From positions 1-25,820 of the forward strand of contig CAJUSN010000017.1 of assembly GCA_910589095.1 (NCBI GenBank): a stretch of 25,820 nucleotides of DNA. The letters are read 5' to 3'. The notes under the pieces were generated by a model. That model had not been told where the DNA came from. It was given only the letters and a program-made list of their open reading frames with translations, and made no database searches. Origin of the DNA: an uncultured Muribaculaceae bacterium. GTDB taxonomy: Bacteria > Bacteroidota > Bacteroidia > Bacteroidales > Muribaculaceae. The first letter of the stretch is position 1. Every line of letters begins with the position of its first letter. The position numbers and the translations under genes were made by a program. Shown one piece after another: positions 8,720-16,487 of the stretch.

Positions 8720-9670
8720 ATGAAACGCCTTGCATTAATCCTGTTGCTAACCTTGCAACTTCTCCAGATATCGGCCCAAACGCGCATCTACGAAGGATTA
8801 TCGTCAGTTCTTGATGAAAGCCTCAGCGAATCAGCCCGCGGGGTGCTTGCTTTCGCATCCATAGGAAAAGTAACCGTGGATGACACTAACACCGGCCTCT
8901 ACCTCATCACTATCGCCTCCGGAAAGCAGACACTGACCTCCGACCTTGTCACAAATCCTAAAGTGGTCAATGACAACACCATCACCTTCGATTACAAGAT
9001 GAGCAACGGAAGCACACAAAAAATAACATTCACACCGGAACGATTGAAAATTGGTGACAACGACATTCAGTTCATCCTCTTGGATAAAGACGCCTTCACC
9101 GGTATGCGTAAAGCCCTTGTCGCCAAGACATCAGCTTCCGCCTCTAATCTCTCCCCCGCAATCAAAGGCAACATCAACCTCGTTGAACTTTTCCGCCGCC
9201 CCTTCGGCTTGAAAATCGACGCCGGAGCCACCGTTACGAACGCCAACTTCATAAGCGCAGCCAAAACCACCTATGGATGGGCGTTGGGCACGCGAAAAAA
9301 CGGTGACGTTGGGTTCGAATGGCCCTCCCTCAATGGATTGAGCCTCTTTGGCTATCCGCTGCGCAAGCTCGGTGTGTCACGCCCGTCAAACTCAAACTAT
9401 AAGTGCTACTTCTATGGCGACGCCGTTTATTCCAAAGAAGCCGATGCCGCAAAGCTTCAGAAACAAATAACGCAGACTCTCCGCAGCGCCGGATGGACAC
9501 TCTGGGATGATTCCGACAACCGGCTCACCTTCTACAAAGGCGCCTCCATTGCCGAATTTTGGTTCATCCCCTCGACTGTAATTAATGGCAAATACGAGTG
9601 TGGTTTCCAATGCGACATATTTCAAAACGCTGACATTGTCCGCGAACGCCTCAATGCGGGCATCGGCTGA
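8720..9670 (+). CDS. Exported protein of unknown function (first of a tandem pair)
   Basis: 316 residues with a clear signal peptide (MKRLALILLLTLQLLQISAQ). I do not recognise the family. The N-terminal 120 residues contain IYEGLSSVLDESLSESARG, LYLITIASGKQTL, NTITFDYKMSNGSTQKITF and KIGDNDIQF. This pattern is echoed in the next gene (IYNSLSRVELSDKSQSSLSGR, YYRIEITVGTKTV, HTITF), suggesting a shared beta-rich module. The C-terminal half has YKCYFYGDAVYSKEADAAKLQKQITQTLRSAGWTLWDDSDNRLTFYKGASIAEFWFIP, which may be a small alpha/beta domain. The ATG at 8720 is chosen over 8666 because the promoter box lies between them and the signal peptide starts here. The next gene follows after 53 bases, so co-transcription is likely. 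It is probably periplasmic or secreted. Confidence 0.8.
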   Translation: MKRLALILLLTLQLLQISAQTRIYEGLSSVLDESLSESARGVLAFASIGKVTVDDTNTGLYLITIASGKQTLTSDLVTNPKVVNDNTITFDYKMSNGSTQKITFTPERLKIGDNDIQFILLDKDAFTGMRKALVAKTSASASNLSPAIKGNINLVELFRRPFGLKIDAGATVTNANFISAAKTTYGWALGTRKNGDVGFEWPSLNGLSLFGYPLRKLGVSRPSNSNYKCYFYGDAVYSKEADAAKLQKQITQTLRSAGWTLWDDSDNRLTFYKGASIAEFWFIPSTVINGKYECGFQCDIFQNADIVRERLNAGIG

Positions 9671-9723
9671 CCACTTCCCTAAGTTAGTTTGTTTCATTTC
9701 ATTAAAAAACACAGCCCGTTCCC

Positions 9724-10659
9724 ATGCATCGCTACAAAATACTGCTTGCCCTGATTACACTCTTCGCAACTGTTGATTTGGCCCGAGCTCAGGATCTCAT
9801 ATACAACAGCCTCTCGAGAGTTGAACTTTCGGATAAGTCCCAATCGTCGCTCAGCGGCAGGGGCGACGCCGGCAACCTCAGTCCGCGTGGAGACGTCACC
9901 ATCCGGAAATATGACCTTGACTCAACATATTACAGAATTGAGATAACCGTAGGAACCAAAACTGTTCATCGCCAAACCCTCGTTGAACCTGACTTCCGCG
10001 ATAGACATACGATAACCTTCAATACCAACGACGGAAGCGGTGTGAAAGTCATTGTCCATCCAAATCAAATTGTGATTAACAACACACAGCGTGACACATA
10101 CAACAGTGTTATCACCTACAATGATAATCAGTTCGACAATCTGGCACTGCACCTCATTGAGGATGGCATCTCACTGCCCCCGATCCAAGCCGGTTTTCAT
10201 GACACACCATGCCATCTCGACCTCGCGGTCACTCACCCCACCAAAGGCGTTACCTACACTGATGCAATCGGATGGAACGCCTGCCGCGACAAAAGCAGCT
10301 ACGAAATTCTCGGGATAGTGCTCATCTCCGACGGCGAACGCTTCATACTCGATTGGGAGGACCGTTACAACGAAGTTGGCGGCTACACCGATTGGCCCAC
10401 GGCAATTGAGCTTTACGGAACCCGCATCCCTACACGTGCCCAAGCCGAAGTGATAAAAAACTGTACCTCGCTGCGTGAAGTGGCCACAGCATACGGCAGC
10501 GACAACTACGGGAACTATTATTGGACCCGCTCCGAGTGTGACTGGCCCGACAACGACTGCGCCTTCATCTTCTGCCCGGGCATTCCCGACGCTGCCTATG
10601 ACCGCGCCGAAAAAGAAGGTCCTTCCAACTCCGGCATCCTCCTCGTTCAGCCCTTCTGA
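9724..10659 (+). CDS. Exported protein with shared N-terminal module and DUF1566/Lcl-like C-terminal region
   Basis: 311 residues with a signal peptide (MHRYKILLALITLFATVDLARAQ). Residues about 24-145 look paralogous to the N-terminal part of the preceding gene (see that entry). The C-terminal half differs: DWEDRYNEVGGYTDWPTAIELYGTRIPTRAQAEVI, then GNYYWTRSECDWPDND, then SGILLVQPF. A W-x-(I/L)-PT-x-x-E pattern followed by YW-T-S is typical of DUF1566/Lcl C-terminal and FGE-like folds of Bacteroidota surface proteins; this assignment is by motif only. No function can be given. It lies 53 bases after its partner and before the gapA promoter. Confidence 0.8.
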   Translation: MHRYKILLALITLFATVDLARAQDLIYNSLSRVELSDKSQSSLSGRGDAGNLSPRGDVTIRKYDLDSTYYRIEITVGTKTVHRQTLVEPDFRDRHTITFNTNDGSGVKVIVHPNQIVINNTQRDTYNSVITYNDNQFDNLALHLIEDGISLPPIQAGFHDTPCHLDLAVTHPTKGVTYTDAIGWNACRDKSSYEILGIVLISDGERFILDWEDRYNEVGGYTDWPTAIELYGTRIPTRAQAEVIKNCTSLREVATAYGSDNYGNYYWTRSECDWPDNDCAFIFCPGIPDAAYDRAEKEGPSNSGILLVQPF

Positions 10660-10753
10660 GCCACAGACTCCCAGGCGCCGCTGTTTTGTTAAATAATATT
10701 ATCATTGCCCGATAAGTTTTTGCAAGAAAACACTCTATATCAAAATTTATTAC

Positions 10754-10848
10754 TAACTTTGTGACGGTGAAAACCAACACGGCTGCTCACCCACCGTAAC
10801 AAAAACAACAACAAACACTTATAACCTCAATTTTTATAACAACCAATT
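10754..10848 (+). promoter_or_regulatory. gapA promoter and leader
   Basis: TAACTTTG at 10754-10761 is an exact -7 match. The leader of about 80 bases begins with a hairpin: ACGGTG (10764-10769) pairs with CACCGT (10792-10797). It then runs through an A/C-rich unstructured stretch (AACAAAAACAACAACAAACAC) to the ATG at 10849. A 5' hairpin followed by an open A-rich leader suits a strongly translated, stable message in an organism that does not rely on Shine-Dalgarno pairing. Confidence 0.65.
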
Positions 10849-11859
10849 ATGACTAAAATCGGTATTAACGGCTTCGGCCGCATCGGACGCTTCGTATTCC
10901 GCGCATCTACCAAGCGCGACGACATTGAAGTAGTTGCTATCAACGACCTTCTTCCTGTTGACTACATGGCTTACATGCTCAAATACGACACCATGCACGG
11001 TCGCTTCGACGGCACCGTAGAATGTGACGTTGAAAAGAGCCTCCTCATCGTCAACGGCAAAGAAATCCGCGTAACTGCTTGCAAGAACCCCGCAGAAATC
11101 GGCTGGGGCGCTGTTGGTGCTGAATACGTAGTTGAATCTACCGGTCTTTTCCTCACCAAGGAAAAAGCTCAGGCTCACATCGAAGCCGGTGCTAAGTACG
11201 TGGTTATGTCTGCTCCTTCCAAGGACGACACCCCCATGTTCGTTTGCGGTGTTAACCAGGACACTTACGTTAAGGGCACTCAGTTCGTTTCTAACGCTTC
11301 TTGCACCACCAACTGCTTGGCTCCTATCACCAAAGTGCTCAACGACAAGTTCGGCGTTGTTGAAGGCCTCATGACCACCGTTCACTCTACTACCGCTACT
11401 CAGAAAACCGTTGACGGTCCTTCTATGAAAGACTGGCGTGGTGGCCGTGCCGCTTCCGGCAACATCATCCCCTCTTCAACCGGTGCTGCTAAGGCTGTAG
11501 GTAAAGTTATCCCCGAACTCAACGGCAAACTTACCGGTATGTCAATGCGTGTCCCCACTCTCGACGTATCTGTTGTTGACCTTACCGTTAACCTCGCTAA
11601 ACCCACCACTTACGAAGAAATCTGCGCCGCTATGAAGGAAGCTTCTGAAGGCGAACTCAAGGGTGTGCTCGGCTACACTGAAGATGCAGTTGTTTCAAGC
11701 GACTTCCTCGGCTGCCCCCTCACCTCTATCTTCGACGCTAAGGCAGGTATCCAGCTCACCCCCACCTTCGTTAAGGTTGTTAGCTGGTACGACAATGAAA
11801 TCGGCTACTCTAACAAAGTGCTCGATCTCATCGCCCACATGAAGAAAGTCAACGGCTAA
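10849..11859 (+). CDS. gapA: Glyceraldehyde-3-phosphate dehydrogenase, type I
   Basis: Converts glyceraldehyde-3-phosphate, NAD+ and phosphate to 1,3-bisphosphoglycerate in glycolysis. The 336-residue length is standard. The Rossmann start KIGINGFGRIGRFVFR and Asp33 (NDLL), which points to NAD preference, are present. The active site SNASCTTNCLAP has Cys152, with catalytic His179 in TTVHSTTATQ. The phosphate-binding region and the C-terminal WYDNEIGYSNKVLDLI are intact. Codon choice leans on GCT, GTT, TCT and GGT far more than in neighbouring genes, as expected of a very highly expressed gene. It has its own promoter and a strong terminator, so it is probably monocistronic. Confidence 0.99.
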   Translation: MTKIGINGFGRIGRFVFRASTKRDDIEVVAINDLLPVDYMAYMLKYDTMHGRFDGTVECDVEKSLLIVNGKEIRVTACKNPAEIGWGAVGAEYVVESTGLFLTKEKAQAHIEAGAKYVVMSAPSKDDTPMFVCGVNQDTYVKGTQFVSNASCTTNCLAPITKVLNDKFGVVEGLMTTVHSTTATQKTVDGPSMKDWRGGRAASGNIIPSSTGAAKAVGKVIPELNGKLTGMSMRVPTLDVSVVDLTVNLAKPTTYEEICAAMKEASEGELKGVLGYTEDAVVSSDFLGCPLTSIFDAKAGIQLTPTFVKVVSWYDNEIGYSNKVLDLIAHMKKVNG

Positions 11860-11886
11860 TCCATTTTAGCTCACTGACAATATCAC

Positions 11887-11924
11887 AGCGTCCCGACACC
11901 GCATTGGTGCCGGGACGCTTTATT
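11887..11924 (+). terminator. Rho-independent terminator of gapA
   Basis: AGCGTCCCG (11887-11895) pairs with CGGGACGCT (11911-11919). An inner CACC/GGTG stem extends the hairpin, and a T-rich tail (TTTATTAT) follows. It sits 28 bases after the gapA stop and before the convergent Bax-inhibitor gene. Confidence 0.88.
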
Positions 11925-11945
11925 ATATCCGAAATTTTAAGCCTG

Positions 11946-12659
11946 TCAATTGCGGCTGTTTCCGAAGAAATTCAACAGGAAAAGGAACAGGTTGATAAAG
12001 TCAAGATAGAGCGTCAGAGCGCCTAACGTGGCCAATTTACCGGTATTCTCGCCCGGCATAGACTCTGCCATGCGGCGCACCTGCTGAGTATCCCACGCCG
12101 TGAGGCCAATGAATATCAGCACACCCACAGCCGAGATTATCCATTCAAGAGTCGACGACTTCAGGAACACATTCACCAGAATCACTATAAAAAGCCCAAT
12201 CAGACACATCACAAGTATCGACCCGAATCGGCTCAGATCCTGATTGGTGAAATACCCGTAGACACTCATAGCCCCGAACACGCCGGCCGTTATGAAGAAG
12301 GTCTTTGCAATGGACACTCCCGAGTATGCGAAAATTATAGGGAACAGCATCAGGCCGTTGACAATGGCGAAGAGATAGAAAAGCAGCGTGGCTGTGGAGC
12401 CGCTCATCCTGTTAACAGCGCCCGAAATGGACATAACCAGCACCAATTCAACGGCAACCACTATCCACATTAGCCACGAATGGGTGGCAAACGTCGAAAT
12501 CACCGCCGGCGACGACGCGCAAAACCACGCAGTGAGTCCACTCACAATCAGCGCCAGAAACATCTTGAAATATACACGCATCATCACCCGGCTCACCTGC
12601 ACGGAAAGGCCCGTAGGCTCCCCGTAGCGTCCCGGATAGGAATCAAAGGAATTTCTCAT
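11946..12659 (-). CDS. Bax inhibitor-1/YccA-family (TMBIM) membrane protein
   Basis: 237 residues with seven hydrophobic segments after a cytoplasmic N-terminal tail of about 27 residues. The family marks are the loop NGLMLFPIIFAYSGVSIAKTFFITAGVFGAMSVYGYFT, the motif TAWDTQQVRRM and the C-terminal LYLDFINLFLFLLNFFG. Asp190 and Asp220 match the pair of aspartates that act as a pH-sensitive latch in the Bacillus homologue YetJ, a calcium-leak channel. Role here is inferred: an inner-membrane ion-leak or stress protein. It is convergent with gapA and divergent from the SGNH hydrolase gene; no exact -7 box was found on its side of the 135-base divergent gap. Confidence 0.92.
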   Translation of the reverse strand: MRNSFDSYPGRYGEPTGLSVQVSRVMMRVYFKMFLALIVSGLTAWFCASSPAVISTFATHSWLMWIVVAVELVLVMSISGAVNRMSGSTATLLFYLFAIVNGLMLFPIIFAYSGVSIAKTFFITAGVFGAMSVYGYFTNQDLSRFGSILVMCLIGLFIVILVNVFLKSSTLEWIISAVGVLIFIGLTAWDTQQVRRMAESMPGENTGKLATLGALTLYLDFINLFLFLLNFFGNSRN

Positions 12660-12741
12660 AGCATAAATCTATTTTTACGTTAATAACACACCTGTCGCCG
12701 TTTTTGTTAATGAAAAAAGTCAATGCGTGGATTTTTTTTGC

Positions 12742-12749
12742 TAAATTTG
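12742..12749 (+). promoter_or_regulatory. -7 box for the SGNH hydrolase operon
   Basis: TAAATTTG is an exact match to TAnnTTTG and lies 45 bases before the chosen ATG at 12795. An in-frame ATG at 12723 lies upstream of the box and so is excluded from this transcript. Confidence 0.6.
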
Positions 12750-12794
12750 CCTAACAGTGCATTTCCACCTATATTAATTAATTCTACATCAGCC

Positions 12795-13496
12795 ATGAAC
12801 CGATCACTGCGCATACTTCTTTTCACCATTGTTTGCTGCCTCACCTTCAACATAACAGCGGCCCAAAGCCGAAAAGGTGTGTCCATTCTCGGCGATTCCT
12901 ATTCAACATTCAAGGGATTCGTAACTCCGGAAAAAAACCGCACATGGTACTCAACCGTGGCCAACCCCGAGAAAACCGACGTGAACGAAGTGAGCCAGAC
13001 ATGGTGGCACCAGCTCATTCGCAAACAAGGCTACCGCCTGGTAACCAACAATTCCTATTCAGGCGCAACCATCTGCAACTCAGGATATAGCAACAACGAC
13101 TACTCCGACCGCTCTTTCGTTACACGCCTCAAGCAGCTCGGATCACCCGACATAATCTATATCTTCGGAGGCACAAACGATGACTGGGCCAAATCGCCCA
13201 TGGGCGAATACAAATATGCCGATTGGACCGCGGCCGACCTCTATCAAGTTCGTCCCGCAACCGCCTATCTTGTTGCCTCTATCTTAGACTATTATCCCGG
13301 CACCGAGGTAACCCTCATCATCAACAGCGAAATGCGCCCCGACGTGGCCGAATCGCTTGAAACCATTGCCAAACATTACGGCATTGGCTGCGTTAAGCTC
13401 CACGACATTGACAAACGTGCCGGCCACCCAACCGTGAAAGGCATGGCCCAGATAGCCACCCAAATAGCCTCCTACGAAAACTCTATACGCAAATGA
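12795..13496 (+). CDS. Secreted SGNH/GDSL-type hydrolase
   Basis: 233 residues with a signal peptide (residues 1-24, ending TAAQ). Block I is VSILGDSYSTF with nucleophile Ser35. Block II glycine is Gly90 in NNSYSGATIC. Block III is FGGTNDDW with Asn128. Block V has His211 in AGHPTVKG. The usual block V D-x-x-H is not seen; the nearest acid is Asp206, five residues before the histidine. SGNH enzymes remove acyl groups from lipids or carbohydrates, and secreted Bacteroidota members are often carbohydrate or peptidoglycan esterases; the substrate here is unknown. The start is placed at 12795 because the promoter box lies upstream and the signal peptide begins here. The stop overlaps the next gene's ATG (ATGA), so the two should be coupled. 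Confidence 0.88.
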   Translation: MNRSLRILLFTIVCCLTFNITAAQSRKGVSILGDSYSTFKGFVTPEKNRTWYSTVANPEKTDVNEVSQTWWHQLIRKQGYRLVTNNSYSGATICNSGYSNNDYSDRSFVTRLKQLGSPDIIYIFGGTNDDWAKSPMGEYKYADWTAADLYQVRPATAYLVASILDYYPGTEVTLIINSEMRPDVAESLETIAKHYGIGCVKLHDIDKRAGHPTVKGMAQIATQIASYENSIRK

Positions 13497-13876
13497 AACA
13501 GATTATTACCCTTTTCGCTATAATTGTATCCCTATGCAGCTTCTCTGCAAAAGCCAATACACCGCTAAACTATCGCGGCTCAATAGGAAAATACTATGCC
13601 GAAATGCATATCACTATAGGTACAAATGGCAATGTGGATGGCTATTATCAGTATTTTGAAAATAATAAAGCTACCACATCCCGCCTCCGTCTGAAAGGCA
13701 CATGGAAATCGCTGAACATACAAGGCACAACGGCCCTCAACATGAAGGAATACACCCCCAAAGGCCGGATTAGCGGCACATGGAATGTAAGAATAGAGAC
13801 TCGCGGCACCGAAATGTACGGCACCTTTACCACCTCAAAGGGAGAGAAATTCAAAGTGAATATGGAAGAATACTAA
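13493..13876 (+). CDS. Small secreted beta-rich protein coupled to the SGNH hydrolase
   Basis: 127 residues with a signal peptide (MKQIITLFAIIVSLCSFSAKA). The mature part has alternating strands: LNYRGSIGKYYAEMHITIGTNGNVDGYYQYF, SRLRLKGTW, GRISGTWNV and MYGTFTTSKGEKFKVNMEEY. The pattern Y-x-G-x-I, then G-x-V-x-G-Y-Y, then L-x-G-x-(W/F), then G-T-(F/W) is common in small Bacteroidota exported proteins, perhaps an eight-stranded or lipocalin-like barrel. No function is known to me. Its ATG overlaps the SGNH stop by four bases, so the two are made together and may work on the same envelope substrate. It ends 13 bases before the convergent GNAT-like gene. Confidence 0.8.
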   Translation: MKQIITLFAIIVSLCSFSAKANTPLNYRGSIGKYYAEMHITIGTNGNVDGYYQYFENNKATTSRLRLKGTWKSLNIQGTTALNMKEYTPKGRISGTWNVRIETRGTEMYGTFTTSKGEKFKVNMEEY

Positions 13877-13889
13877 GACCTTGACACGG

Positions 13890-15020
13890 TCAGAGTGGTT
13901 TCTTCCAGGCGCGGCGGCGGCGGTGTTGGCGATAGTCATAGTATTGCCACTGCTGCTGCACGTTTTCGTTTCCTTCAAGTTCAATATTGCTCTCCGCAAA
14001 CTTGAAGCCGGCTTTCTGATAAACTGGTATAAGATCGGTGAATATAACGGCGTTGACACCCTTTCCAAGATACTCTTTCTTCACGGCTATGAGCATGAGG
14101 TCAACCACGTCGTTCTTGCCGTTGATAGCCTTGAGGATATGATACCATCCGAAGGGGAACAGCTTGCCACGGGTTTTGCGCAAAGCTTTGGAAAGCGATG
14201 GCATTGAGATGCCGACTGCCACCAACTCCTCATTGCTGTCCACGATAACGCTCACGCAGTCAAGACGCAGAAAATCAAGATACTGTCCGATATAATAGTC
14301 AATCTGACGCTCGGAGAGCGGACAGTAGCCGTAAAGCTGGTCGTAGGCTTCGTTTATCAGCTTGAAAAGTGCATGGCCGTACTGATCCTTCAGCTTCTTG
14401 CGTGAGGTGAATTTCACCACTTTAAGGTTGTATTTGCGCTTCACAATGTCGGAGATGCGCTGATACTTGTCGGGGATACTGTCAGGGATGGCAATGCGGA
14501 ATTCCACCCAGTCGGCATCCTTGACGTAGCCGCGGCGCACCATGTGGTCCATGTAGTAGGGATAATTATAGATGGTGGCCATTGTGCCCATCTCTTCAAA
14601 TCCCTCCACGAGCATACCTTCATGGTCCATGTCAGTGAATCCCATCGGGCCAATGATCTCCGTCATTCCCTGCTGCCTGGCCCAATCCTCTGCAGCGCCG
14701 AAAAGTGCATCAACAACTTCGGCATCATCAGTAAAATCCACGAATCCGAAGCGGGCCTGTTTGCGGCCGGAGCGTTCGTTGGCCACTTCATTGACAATAG
14801 CCAGAATACGTCCGGCAGGCTTTCCATCGCGGTAAGCCATGAAAGCCTGAGCCTTACAAAACTCAAAGGCCGGGTTTTTCTTGGGATTCAGAGCCTGGAG
14901 CTCATCCATCCTTAGTGCTGGCACATGGTAGGGAGAATCGGCATATAGGTCGATGCCGAACGTGACATACTCGCGCCTCTCGCGCGCTGTGGGGGTCAAA
15001 GCTTTGATTTCTACTGACAT
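13890..15020 (-). CDS. GNAT-fold acyltransferase-like protein of unknown substrate
   Basis: 376 residues. The N-terminal block YADSPYHVPALRMDELQALNPKKNPAFEF (residues about 26-54) and the strands AFMAYRDGKPAGRILAIVN mark a conserved Bacteroidota family. The family is usually labelled as N-acetyltransferase-like, and I recall some members being misnamed GTP cyclohydrolase. The GNAT-like core continues with FGFVDFTDDAEVVDALFGAAEDWARQQGMTEIIGPMGFTDMDHEGMLVEGF. A second GNAT-like half is suggested by VSVIVDSNEELVAVGISMP and VKKEYLGKGVNAVIFTDLIPVYQKAGFKFAE. No signal peptide or membrane helix is seen, so it is cytoplasmic. The start lies 19 bases after the pseudokinase stop, indicating an operon. 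The substrate is unknown. Confidence 0.78.
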   Translation of the reverse strand: MSVEIKALTPTARERREYVTFGIDLYADSPYHVPALRMDELQALNPKKNPAFEFCKAQAFMAYRDGKPAGRILAIVNEVANERSGRKQARFGFVDFTDDAEVVDALFGAAEDWARQQGMTEIIGPMGFTDMDHEGMLVEGFEEMGTMATIYNYPYYMDHMVRRGYVKDADWVEFRIAIPDSIPDKYQRISDIVKRKYNLKVVKFTSRKKLKDQYGHALFKLINEAYDQLYGYCPLSERQIDYYIGQYLDFLRLDCVSVIVDSNEELVAVGISMPSLSKALRKTRGKLFPFGWYHILKAINGKNDVVDLMLIAVKKEYLGKGVNAVIFTDLIPVYQKAGFKFAESNIELEGNENVQQQWQYYDYRQHRRRRAWKKPL

Positions 15021-15039
15021 CGTGTTTGATGAATGGGGG

Positions 15040-15882
15040 TCAATGTGATAATGGAGATGATGATGTAAGGGATGCTGACGACACAGGTGATGAAACCAAC
15101 GTAGCGTTCATGGCCACGGAGTCATCCGCTTTAGGGGCCTTGGACGAGTTGAACCACAGGAGCAACCCTATCATGAGGAGAAGGAATATGATAATAGAGA
15201 TGTAGAAGCGATTATTGGAGCGGTGGGCCAGCGCCATACGAAGCTGATGGATGGAGCGGTAACGGTTCTTTGGATCCTGCTGACAGCACTTCTCGGCAAC
15301 ACGGCGCAGCTGCTGTGGTGCAGGTTCCTGCAATGCGTCAAGCGCTTCATTGAGAATACGCCCGAAAGAGAGGATATCGTCCGTAGCCTCAGCAGGCGAC
15401 AGATTCTCCCGCTGATCGAAGCCCACGTCAATCAGCTTGAGATTCTCTATATTTTCGGTAAAAATCACCGTTTCGGGGCGGAGGGGGAAGTGCACCAGGT
15501 GATTGGTCTGAATATAATCCATAGCCTCAACCATCTGGGTGCAGAGGCGCTCCACATGCTTCATCGTCACCTTGCCCTGATCGATGAGCTTGCGCAGCGA
15601 GAGTCCATACACATCATCGGTGATGATGGACCATCCCACACCCGGAACATCCTCGAAATCATTGATCATCACAATTCCTGGATGGGCCAGATTATAACGC
15701 ACATCAAACTCCTTCTCGATCATGGAGCGGAAGCGGGGATCGTCCTTATATTCAGGCTTGAGAGTCTTTAGCATCACCCACTTGCCATGTTTCTTTCCGG
15801 TATAGACGTCGTAGAACTGCTCATCCCATTCGGGGAGCAGTTCAAGTTCGGTCCATTTTTCCGTCATCTCTTTTGCGGCCAT
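15040..15882 (-). CDS. Membrane-anchored pseudokinase-like protein
   Basis: 280 residues with a protein-kinase fold in residues about 10-220, one membrane helix (about 226-244) and a Ser-rich tail probably in the periplasm. Kept kinase landmarks are Lys39 (VMLKTLK, the VAIK lysine), DILSFGRIL (helix F) and DPKNRYRSI (the DPxxR motif). Lost ones are the glycine-rich loop and the catalytic loop. The canonical H-R-D-L-K-P-E-N reads HFPLRPET (131-138), with the catalytic Asp and the Asn both replaced. DFG reads DVG (152-154), keeping the metal-binding Asp. It is therefore probably catalytically dead or atypical and may act as a scaffold or nucleotide sensor. It lies between a lipoprotein gene (36 bases upstream) and the GNAT-like gene (19 bases downstream). 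The start at 15882 could instead be the ATG at 15867. Confidence 0.8.
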   Translation of the reverse strand: MAAKEMTEKWTELELLPEWDEQFYDVYTGKKHGKWVMLKTLKPEYKDDPRFRSMIEKEFDVRYNLAHPGIVMINDFEDVPGVGWSIITDDVYGLSLRKLIDQGKVTMKHVERLCTQMVEAMDYIQTNHLVHFPLRPETVIFTENIENLKLIDVGFDQRENLSPAEATDDILSFGRILNEALDALQEPAPQQLRRVAEKCCQQDPKNRYRSIHQLRMALAHRSNNRFYISIIIFLLLMIGLLLWFNSSKAPKADDSVAMNATLVSSPVSSASLTSSSPLSH

Positions 15883-15918
15883 GATCTTTCAGGGGGTGGG
15901 AGGTAAACGTTTCGGAGG

Positions 15919-16338
15919 TCAATAGGTCTGGAAAGTCAGTCGGTCGCCGGTGGCAAGGTCGTTCAACTCGAGAGTAGGATTGTAGCCATCGTAGATACGC
16001 ATCAGATACTCCCAGGTCTGAGCCGTGCCGGAGGGATAAACGTAGAGGTATTCCGCCCCGCCGTAAGCCACAGTGGTTTCCCACTGGATAGGTATTTCAT
16101 ACCATGACCCATACTCGTTGTATCGGCCGTAGGTTCCGTTTCCAAAGTTATAGAACTGAAACTCACACACATCAAGCTCGCGGACAGGCACGCCGTTGAC
16201 AGCCACAAGCTCCCAGTTGTAGGCAGTGAGAATGTCGGTGGAGTAATACGGATCATCGTGAACACACGATGTTGCGCCTGCGAGAAGTACAACCGACATG
16301 AGGAAAGCGGCAAAGCGTGCAGTTAGTTTATTTTTCAT
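15919..16338 (-). CDS. Small lipoprotein, lipocalin-like
   Basis: 139 residues. The signal peptide MKNKLTARFAAFLMSVVLLAGATSC has a lipobox-like end with Cys25. The mature part, about 110 residues, is rich in aromatic and beta residues: YNWELVAVNGVPV, EFQFYNFGNGTYGRYNEYG, AEYLYVYPSG, PTLELNDLATGDRLTF. It resembles the short lipocalin-like lipoproteins of Bacteroidota (a WEL or W-x-L opening, then strands ending in L-x-D). No function is known. The frame is open to 16404, but the -7 box at 16375-16382 lies inside that extension, so the ATG at 16338 is chosen (16344 is also possible). It precedes the pseudokinase gene by 36 bases and may be co-transcribed with it. Confidence 0.78.
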   Translation of the reverse strand: MKNKLTARFAAFLMSVVLLAGATSCVHDDPYYSTDILTAYNWELVAVNGVPVRELDVCEFQFYNFGNGTYGRYNEYGSWYEIPIQWETTVAYGGAEYLYVYPSGTAQTWEYLMRIYDGYNPTLELNDLATGDRLTFQTY

Positions 16339-16374
16339 AATCATTTGAACCGGATTAGGTGTGGAGAATGTTCG

Positions 16375-16382
16375 CAAAATTA
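16375..16382 (-). promoter_or_regulatory. -7 box for the lipoprotein-pseudokinase-GNAT operon
   Basis: On the minus strand 16382-16375 reads TAATTTTG, an exact TAnnTTTG match, about 37 bases before the ATG at 16338. It faces away from the plus-strand GH3 promoter about 105 bases to the right. Confidence 0.6.
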
Positions 16383-16487
16383 CGCATATTTTTTCAAAAA
16401 TCATCCGTTAGGGCAAAATAGATTGCGCAAATTTCAAAAAAACGCGCAAAACGCACCTGAAATTACCGTTGTAACGATTTTTTGATG

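Noticed and set aside
10834..11385. A long antisense frame (183 codons) opposite gapA.
   Set aside because: A shadow of the strongly biased gapA codons. The sense strand encodes a full-length, motif-complete enzyme.
15223..15771. A 182-codon plus-strand frame opposite the pseudokinase.
   Set aside because: The minus-strand frame shows the kinase fold motifs and operon spacing; the plus frame shows neither.
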